A DNA stretch of 64,000 bases from contig JADIYA010000007.1 in NCBI GenBank assembly GCA_016705545.1, forward strand, positions 186,001 to 250,000, given 5' to 3'. The number at the start of each line of letters is the position of its first letter. Positions within the stretch are counted from its first letter, which is position 1. Under the pieces are notes generated by a model that saw only the letters and a program-made list of their open reading frames with translations, made no database searches and was not told where the DNA came from. The position numbers and the translations under genes are program-made. Origin of the DNA: Flavobacteriales bacterium. Its GTDB lineage: Bacteria; Bacteroidota; Bacteroidia; Flavobacteriales_F; PHOS-HE28. This document shows positions 44,181 through 52,347 of this stretch, piece after piece.

Positions 44181-46763
44181 ATGAGGTCAATCCTACTCGG
44201 AAGCTTAGCTTCCTTCTTGTTCACCGCGCCCATTGCCAATTCCTTGTATGGGCAGTGCACCACCACCACCGCCACTACGTGCCAGTGCAAGATCAGCGGG
44301 CAAACCAACTGCGACCTGCTGCCGGACATTCAGATCTCATGGTACGCTTTGGCGAATTACTCGAGCGGCCCTAATCAGTATGCGCAGAATGCAGCAAGCG
44401 ACGCTGGCCGGCTGCGGGTGAGCGGAAGCACACCGAATCAAGGTTTCGGACCATTGGAGGTGCGCGGGAAGAACGCAGCGAACCAACGCACCTTCATCTG
44501 CGGACCGGATACGATCGTTGTTGCCAATCTGCCGAACGACAACAATGGATTCACCTGCTCCAACGGCTTTGAGGCCAAACAACGCCTCTATCAGCGCGTG
44601 TACCGGAAGCAGGGCAATACGATGACCTATACTGAGGAGCTTCGAGGCACCATGACCTATCATCCCACGCACAACCACTACCATGTGGATGATTGGACCA
44701 CGATGACCCTGCGTATTGAGCAGCCCGGTGTATCCGACCCGAGGCTTTGGCCCATTGTGGCCACTGGGGCCAAGTTGGGATTCTGCCTGATGGACCTGAG
44801 CACCTGCCCTTCGAGCGCCGGGCACTGCCGGACCTCTCAGTTGTATAATCAAGGCACGGCCCTCAACAGTTCCAGCAATTTCCCGAATTATGGGCTCGGC
44901 GTCGGCTACAGCTGCTCTGAGAATTTCCAAGGCATCAGTGTAGGCAAGAACGACATCTACTCAGAGGGATTGGATGGGATGTGGATCAATCTGCTCCCTG
45001 GGAACCCCGGCCTTCCGGTGCTGTGCAACGGAAACTACTGGATCGTAGCGGAAGTGGATCCACGAGATGCATGGCGGGAAGAGAATGAGGACAACAATTA
45101 CACGATGATCCCCATTTCCATCAATACCCAGAAAGCCGCTGGCAGTGGTGGCACTGGAAGCATAATGACGAATAAGCGCGCCCTGATCGCACAGGGTGAG
45201 ACCATTACCCTGACCGCCACGCCCGGATACAGCTATCTGTGGAGCAATGGCGCCACAACGCGGTCGATCACAGTATCGGCAGCAGGAACGTACTCGTGCA
45301 CGGTTACAGCTCCTTGCGGCTCCATTGCCACACCGAGCATCACGGTGAGCGTGCTCGCAGCTCCCGCTGCGCCGGTTGGGACCGGAGCAACGGTGCTCAC
45401 GGGAAACACGGCCCAGATCTCAGCCACAGGTGCGAATGTGCGCTGGTACGATGCATCCGCTGGCGGCAATCTCCTTGGCAGTGGCAATTCATTCACAACC
45501 CCAGCGCTCACGAGCACTACGAACTATTGGGCCGCAGCTGTGAATCAATCGCTTGGCTCAACAGTTTCAGCAGGAAAGGCCGACAACACAGGTGGCGGCG
45601 GCTACTTCAATGGGAAGCATTGGCTCTACTTCGATGCCTACGAGCCATTCAAGCTTGAGTCCTTTAAAGTCTACGCGAACAGCTATGGCAAGCGGCAATT
45701 CGTTCTGCGCGACCAACTCGGCAACCTGATTCAAGAGAAGTTCATTGAACTTGCTCCTGGCATGACAGAGGTGTTCGTGAACTGGGATGTTCCGGCGGGG
45801 GTGCAGCATGCCATCACCGCCTTCGACGACAACAGCGACGTGTACCAGGATCTGTATCGGAACAACGCCGGGGTCTCATACCCGTACGCGATCGGCTCCA
45901 TGGGGGCCATCACTGGTTCATCAGGCGGTAGCGGCGTGTACTACTTCCTTTACGACTGGCGCGTGAGCACCAACAACGTGGAGAAGGAGAGCGCGCGCAC
46001 CATGGTCACTGCTACGGTTCACCAAGGGGTCAGCGCCGATGTGAGGGTGTTTCTGGATGGCCCATTCAACACTGTGTCGGGCAAGATGAACGATGGACTG
46101 CGCGCCGCCGCTCTGGTACCAGCTTCAGAACCATTCACTGCATTAGGGTTCACTCATGCAGCTGGTGGTGGTGGCGAAACTGCCACCCCGGCATTCCTGC
46201 AAACAACCGGAAACGATGCACCTGTTGATTGGGTGCTTCTCGAGTTGCGGAATTCGGGGAATCCAGCTCAAGTGGTAGCCACGCGGAGCGCACTGGTTAC
46301 AAGAAGCGGCAATGTCGTTTCTGGATCCGGTGGCGAGGTCCGGTTCGGCATGCTCGACGGCAACTTCCACCTGGCCGTGCGTCACAGGAACCATCACGGA
46401 TGCATGACAGCAGCACCGATTCAACTCACCGAAGGCTCAACCGTCGTCGATTTCACTGCGCCTTCCACTCCGACCCATGGCGCCGATGCTCGGAAAGCGA
46501 ACGGCAGCGTCATGACCCTATGGTCCGGAAATGTGCACCGTGACGGCTTCTTGAAATACGTTGGAAACGACAACGACCGCGATCCCATCTTGGAAGCCAT
46601 TGGCGGTTCGATTCCCACGAACACGGCGTCTGGGTACATGATGCAAGATGTCAATCTCGATGGGATGGTCAAGTATGTTGGCGATGCGAACGACCGAGAC
46701 CCCATCCTTGTGAATATCGGCGGAACCGTACCCACTGATGTGAAAGTTGAGCAATTGCCCTAA
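44181..46763 (+). CDS. Secreted lysyl-oxidase-like protein with Ig-like domains and dockerin-like tail
   Basis: An 860-aa exported protein; signal peptide SILLGSLASFLFTAPIANS. Residues ~75-310 match the lysyl oxidase domain: copper site HPTHNHYHVDDW, then KLGFCLMDLSTC, QGISVGKNDIYSEGLDGMW and REENEDNNYTMI, in the order FCLEDT / GxSxGxxDxY / W-[IV]-[DN] / DNN of animal LOX. The Tyr that forms the LTQ cofactor in LOX has a counterpart in NDIY. Next come Ig-like stretches (~330-480), a long unrecognised beta-rich region, and a C terminus with two Asp/Asn loops, GNVHRDGFLKYVGNDNDRD and DVNLDGMVKYVGDANDRD, resembling a dockerin or other Ca-binding pair. There is no classical T9SS tail. Expected reaction: oxidative deamination of lysine amines outside the cell. 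Confidence 0.82.
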   Translation: MRSILLGSLASFLFTAPIANSLYGQCTTTTATTCQCKISGQTNCDLLPDIQISWYALANYSSGPNQYAQNAASDAGRLRVSGSTPNQGFGPLEVRGKNAANQRTFICGPDTIVVANLPNDNNGFTCSNGFEAKQRLYQRVYRKQGNTMTYTEELRGTMTYHPTHNHYHVDDWTTMTLRIEQPGVSDPRLWPIVATGAKLGFCLMDLSTCPSSAGHCRTSQLYNQGTALNSSSNFPNYGLGVGYSCSENFQGISVGKNDIYSEGLDGMWINLLPGNPGLPVLCNGNYWIVAEVDPRDAWREENEDNNYTMIPISINTQKAAGSGGTGSIMTNKRALIAQGETITLTATPGYSYLWSNGATTRSITVSAAGTYSCTVTAPCGSIATPSITVSVLAAPAAPVGTGATVLTGNTAQISATGANVRWYDASAGGNLLGSGNSFTTPALTSTTNYWAAAVNQSLGSTVSAGKADNTGGGGYFNGKHWLYFDAYEPFKLESFKVYANSYGKRQFVLRDQLGNLIQEKFIELAPGMTEVFVNWDVPAGVQHAITAFDDNSDVYQDLYRNNAGVSYPYAIGSMGAITGSSGGSGVYYFLYDWRVSTNNVEKESARTMVTATVHQGVSADVRVFLDGPFNTVSGKMNDGLRAAALVPASEPFTALGFTHAAGGGGETATPAFLQTTGNDAPVDWVLLELRNSGNPAQVVATRSALVTRSGNVVSGSGGEVRFGMLDGNFHLAVRHRNHHGCMTAAPIQLTEGSTVVDFTAPSTPTHGADARKANGSVMTLWSGNVHRDGFLKYVGNDNDRDPILEAIGGSIPTNTASGYMMQDVNLDGMVKYVGDANDRDPILVNIGGTVPTDVKVEQLP

Positions 46764-46832
46764 ATCGCGACATTGCGCCCTCGTCCAGACCCCTCATAGC
46801 CCCTCGTTCGAACAGTGCCCTAACCAAAACCA

Positions 46833-49800
46833 ATGGCAACGATGATCCGGAAACGTAACGCCCTCAGGCAGCTGATGGGTGCCTGTGCCGCCTTTTTCCT
46901 CTACGCCGCACCGAGCTTCGCCCAGCTCCCAACCAACGTCGACATCGACTTGGTCGAGGGACCAGCCGCAAACCAACTAGACGTGCGCCTTCGGGCCAAC
47001 GGTGCCGATTTCGGCCAAGTGCTCTCTTCCTTGACCTTCACGGTCCGCTGGGCCGATACCTCCCCAGCAACCCTGACTGCCGGAACCTCGCCTTGGTGCT
47101 CAGGGCCAGCCTTTCCGATAGCACCCACTTCACAGGTCAACAGCGGCGGGTTCAACTACCGTACATACAACGCTGTATCCCTGTTAGCGCTGGATGATTT
47201 GGACAACGGCGGATGCGGGGCGACGCTCACGAATGGGGTGTGGGTCACCGTGCACCGCATCAATGTGAACAACAACACCGGTTGCACTGAGTTCCAGATC
47301 GTGAATGATGCATACACCCTCGCATTCAACAGGAATTTCTACATTTCTCTGAATGGAGTCCCCAAGACTGGCACCATTGAATCGACGAGTGCGCTGCGTG
47401 GGAATTGCGCGCCTGATTGCCTCGGAGTTATCGGAGGCACTGCATTGCCCGGCACCCCTTGTAATGACAATAACGCGTGCACAGTCAATGATGTGTACAC
47501 GGGCACTGCTCCGAACTGCGGCTGCGCGGGCACCTTCCAGGACACCGACGGCGATGGCGTGTGTGACGCCTCCGACCCTTGCCCGATAGTAGCGAACGCA
47601 GTGCCAGGTGGGTCCTGCAACGATGGCAACGCATGTACCATCAATGATCAGTACAACGCCAGCTGCGTGTGCGTGGGGGTTTTCCAGGATACTGACAACG
47701 ATGGCGACTGCGATGCAAACGACAATTGCCCTACCGTTCCTGGTCAGCAAGGCTCTCCCTGCAACGATGGCAATGCCTGCACGATCAACGACGCGCTGAA
47801 TGCGAGCTGCAACTGCGTGGGCACCTTCCAGGACACCGACAGCGACGGTGTTTGTGATGCCAACGACAACTGCCCAACGGTACCCGGTCAGCAAGGCTCC
47901 AATTGCAATGACGGGAACCCTTGCACGATCAATGATGTATTGAACGCGAGCTGCCAATGTGCAGGCACTTTCCAAGACACCGACAGCGATGGCGTGTGTG
48001 ACGCCAACGACCCTTGCCCAACAGTTGCGAACGCAGTGCCCGGCGGATCCTGCAATGATGGGAATGCGTGCACGATCAATGATCAGTACAACGCCAGCTG
48101 CCAATGCGTAGGCACCTTCCAGGACACCGATAGCGATGGTGTGTGCGATGCCAGCGACCCCTGCCCCACCCAAGCGAACGTGGTGCCTGGCCAGAGCTGC
48201 AACGACGGTGATGCCTCCGACCACGATGTGGTGACCGCCAACTGCGTCTGCGCCGGTACCTTCCAGGATACGGACAGCGATGGCACCTGCGATGCCAACG
48301 ATCCCTGCCCCACCCAAGCGAACGTGGTGCCTGGCCAGAGCTGCAACGACGGTGATGCCTGCACGATCAACGATGTGGTGACCGCCAACTGCGGCTGCGC
48401 CGGTACCTTCCAGGATACCGATAGCGATGGTGTGTGCGATGCCAGCGATCCCTGCCCCACCCAAGCGAACGTGGTGCCTGGCCAGAGCTGCAACGACGGT
48501 GATGCCTGCACGATCAACGATGTGGTGACCGCCAACTGCGGCTGCGCCGGTATCTTCCAAGACACGGACAGCGATGGATTGTGCGATGCGAACGACAACT
48601 GTCCCACTGTGCCCGGCCAGATCGGATCGAGCTGCAACGACGGTGATGCCTGCACGATCAACGACGCCTTGAATGCGAGCTGCAATTGCGTGGGCACATT
48701 CCAAGACTCCGACAGCGATGGCGTGTGCGACGCCAACGACCAGTGCCCCGGCGGACCTGAGCCCGGCACCTCATGCGACGACGGCAACGGTGCCACCACC
48801 GGCGATGTGATCCAGCTCAATTGCACCTGCGCCGGCGTGCTCAGCTGCACCCCGGGCGCTCCCTGCAATGACTTCAACGCCTGCACCACGGGCGAGGTCT
48901 TCGATGCCAACTGCAATTGCGGTGGCGGCACAGCCGTTGACCCCAACGACAACAACCCCTGCACCCTCGATAGCTGCGACCCGGTCACCGGTGTGAGCAA
49001 CGTGTTCCAGGATGCGGATGGCGACGGCATCTGCGACGCCAATGACCTCTGCCCCGGCGGACCTGAGCCCGGAACCGCTTGCAACGACAATGACCCGTGC
49101 ACGGTGAACGACGTGATCGGCACGAACTGCAACTGCGCAGGCACCTTCCAAGACTCCGACAGCGATGGCGTGTGCGATGCCAACGACCAGTGCCCCGGCG
49201 GACCTGAGCCCGGCACCACATGCGACGACGGCAACGGTGCCACCACCGGCGATGTGATCCAGCTCAATTGCACCTGCGCCGGCGTGCTCAGCTGCACCCC
49301 AGGCGCTCCCCTGCAATGACTTCCAACGCCTGCACCACGGGCGAGGTCTTCGATGCCAACTGCAATTGCGGTGGCGGCACAGCCGTTGACCCCAACGACA
49401 ACAACCCTGCACCTCGATAGCTGCGACCCGGTCACCGGCGTGAGCAACGTGTTCCAGGATGCGGATGGAGACGGCACCTGCGACGCCAATGACCTCTGCC
49501 CCGGCGGACCTGAGCCCGGAACCGCTTGCAACGACAATGACCCGTGCACGGTGAATGACGTGATCGGCACGAACTGCAACTGCGCAGGCACCTTCCAGGA
49601 CTCCGACAGCGATGGCGTGTGCGATGCCAACGACCAGTGCCCCGGCGGACCTGAGCCCGGTACCACATGCGACGACGGCAACGGTGCCACCACCGGCGAT
49701 GTGATCCAGCTCAATTGCACCTGCGCCGGCGTGCTCAGCTGCACCCGGGCGCTCCCTGCAATGACTTCAACGCCTGCACCACGGGCGAGGTCTTCGATGC

Positions 49801-51991
49801 CAACTGCAATTGCGGTGGCGGCACAGCCGTTGACCCGAACGACAACAACCCCTGCACCCTCGATAGCTGCGACCCGGTCACCGGCGTGAGCAACGTGTTC
49901 CAGGATGCGGATGGAGACGGCACCTGCGACGCCAATGACCTCTGCCCCGGCGGACCTGAGCCCGGAACCGCTTGCAACGACAATGACCCGTGCACGGTGA
50001 ATGACGTGATCGGCACGAACTGCAACTGCGCAGGCACCTTCCAGGACTCCGACAGTGATGGCGTGTGCGATGCCAACGACCAGTGCCCCGGCGGACCTGA
50101 GCCCGGCACCACATGCGACGACGGCAACGGTGCCACCACCGGCGATGTGATCCAGCTCAATTGCACCTGCGCCGGCGTGCTCAGCTGCACCCCGGGCGCT
50201 CCCTGCAATGACTTCAACGCCTGCACCACGGGCGAGGTCTTCGATGCCAACTGCAATTGCGGTGGCGGCACAGCCGTTGACCCCAACGACAACAACCCCT
50301 GCACCCTCGATAGCTGCGACCCCGTCACCGGTGTGAGCAACGTGTTCCAGGATGCGGATGGAGACGGCACCTGCGACGCCAACGACCTCTGCCCCGGCGG
50401 ACCTGAGCCCGGAACCGCTTGCAACGACGATGACCCGTGCACGGTGAATGACGTGATCGGCACGAACTGCAACTGCGCAGGCACCTTCCAGGACTCCGAC
50501 AGTGATGGCGTGTGCGATGCCAGCGATAATTGCCCCACCGTACCCGGCCAAATCGGCTCCGCTTGCGATGATGGAAACATCGGTACCGAGAGCGATGTGT
50601 TGAACGCCAACTGCGTTTGCCAAGGCACCCCGGTTGGAGGGTGCGACTACCCGGTCAACTTGGTGATTGAGACGGATGCGAACGGGGGTGAGACCACTTG
50701 GGAAATCGTTCTTCAGGGCACCGAGACCGCAGTCTGCTCCGGAGGACCATTCGCCGGGGTGAACAACGCCTTCATTGGCGAGCAATGCTGCCTCAACACC
50801 GGATGCTACGAGCTGCGCGTGTTTGATAGCGCGGGCGATGGCATGAGCACCGGTGGATATGTGCTCAGCCTCCTCACTGGTGGGCGTCTGATCGACAATC
50901 GTGACAACGGAACCGGCTTCACCGATGTGAGCACCATCGCGAATGGCGACGGATTCTGCTTGCCGATTGGATCTTCGACCCTCAGTGTTACTTCCTGCGA
51001 CAGGGAATGGTGGACCTCGGGTGAGTTGATCAGTGTGAATCCTGAAGCGGCTGTAACCGCCGTTTGGAATGCATACCCTGCAGGCAGCCCGGAGCGCAGC
51101 AATACAGGCTACCAGATGTGGTGGTTCAATCCCAATGGCGGATACAGCTTCCGCCGCTATCAGAGCCACAACACCCCCAACAGCCTCCCCGCCAGTTCCA
51201 TCCGGGCATCACGGTTCGTGGTAAACGGCTGGATCGGCAATCAGCTTGAGGAAGGTGTGCTTTACAACGTCCGCGCTCGCAGCCGCGTACTCGGCACCTA
51301 CGCTGAATTCGGACCCACTTGCCGCTTCCGCCTTGATGAGCAATTGGCTGAGTGCCCGCCGACCCAACTCGTGAACATTCCCGGGCACCCAGAGTATTCC
51401 TGTGGCGTGACCCGCCAGGCTCCTTCAAACCAGAAGATCTGGGCCTTTGCACGGGCCGGCGCGGACATCTACCAATTCCGTTTCAGCGTTCCCTCTGAAG
51501 GCATCGTTTTCAACAGGAACTCCCCCACCCATTGGATGGCACTGAGCGGCCCGGGTGCGGGTGCCTTCCAGAACGGAACTACCTATGAGGTGCAGGTACG
51601 CATCTCGAAGGATGACGGTGCCACCTGGTGCCCCTTCGGCGAGGTGTGTCAGGTGACTATTGATAATGGAGGTGGTGAACTGATGCTTGATGGCGCTAGT
51701 TCTGCAGGCCACGAGGCTGCTGTTGAGTCCCGCATGACCGTGTGGCCGAACCCGAATCGTGGCGAGTTGCTGAATATGAGCATCACGGGGTTCACTCAGC
51801 ATGATGCTGTCTTCACGTTCGACTTGTACGACATGCTCGGCAATCGTGTGGTCACGAGCACGTGTGCGGCACAGGATGGAACGTTGAACGGTTCATTGGA
51901 ACTTCCTGCCAGCCTGAGCACTGGCATGTATGTTCTGCATGTCACTGGCGCTGGTTCCGTCTGGACCGAGCGAGTGGTCATGCAGCGTTGA
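46833..51991 (+). CDS. Large T9SS-secreted Cys/Asp-rich repeat protein (thrombospondin type 3-like), frameshifts
   Basis: About 1,720 residues when joined. Signal peptide (GACAAFFLYAAPSFAQ), then a beta-rich LPTNVDID module (~150 residues) shared with the 42048 protein. From ~47440 to 50540 run Ca-binding-type repeats: CNDGNACTINDQYNASCQC, TFQDTDSDGVCDANDPCP, spaced about 40 residues; the second half repeats as a 447-bp unit. Then globular beta domains (VNLVIETDANGGETTWEIVL; FNPNGGYSFRRYQSHN) and T9SS tail (VWPNPNRGELLNMSITG). The frame breaks at ~49310, ~49323, ~49403, ~49412 and ~49745, each one base in a C run relative to sister copies, so likely artefacts. Probable rigid, calcium-stabilised surface or matrix fibre. 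Confidence 0.88.
48735..50523 (+). repeat. 447-bp tandem repeat, four units, inside the TSP3-like protein
   Basis: The phrase ggcaacggtgccaccaccgg recurs at about 48783, 49230, 49677 and 50123, i.e. every 446-447 bp (149 codons). Each unit encodes CPGGPEPGT, DDGNGATTGDVIQLNCTCAG, CNDFNACTTGEVFDANCNCG, DPNDNNPCTLDSCDPVTG and a DSDGVCDAN-type loop. Copies are nearly identical; units 2 and 3 hold the frame breaks. Confidence 0.95.
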
Positions 51992-52017
51992 GTAGTCACT
52001 GACCAACAGGAACGGAG

Positions 52018-52046
52018 GGGGCCATCTCGCAAGAGACGGCCCCTTC
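52018..52046 (+). terminator. Intrinsic-type terminator after the TSP3-like protein
   Basis: Stem ggggccatctc (52018-52028) / gagacggcccc (52033-52043) with one A-C mismatch and a GCAA loop, followed by ttct. It lies 26 nt after the stop codon and has the same loop as the terminator at 5398. Confidence 0.75.
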
Positions 52047-52347
52047 TGCTTCCTGAGCATATATGCATCACCGCCAGTTGCCCGGGGCATGCCACCTGCT
52101 CATCAAGAAAACCGTCACCCATCGGAATGGCCATGGGAGCGCCGCACTCCCATCCTTAACTGGCTACAGGGCGATTCACGACCCTTGAGGGATGCACGCA
52201 GCGATGCCATGGTCGACCTTCCAGAGTGGCATCATCGACCACCAATGAGTTCAAAACCCAATCGCCAAGCATCACGGTTTTCTCGACCGAGAAGTCGGAG
52301 CGGTGAACGACAGGTCAGAAGCCTATTTGCAGCCAAGGCTTCCTGAT
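52047..52347. other. Intergenic stretch without recognisable gene
   Basis: About 300 nt between the terminator of the TSP3-like gene and the 3' end of the Pif1-like gene. A plus-strand open frame (52089-52346) has unconvincing composition (Arg/Pro/Ser-rich). The only structure seen is a short inverted repeat, ttctcg-ac-cgagaa, at 52280-52293. No tRNA-like fold seen. Confidence 0.5.

Noticed and set aside
48083..51169. Minus-strand 1028-aa open frame
   Set aside because: Shadow of the TSP3-like repeats; it stays open because the 447-bp unit is a multiple of three.
52089..52346. Plus-strand 85-aa open frame in the intergenic gap
   Set aside because: Arg/Pro/Ser-rich, no recognisable fold and no promoter or start signal.
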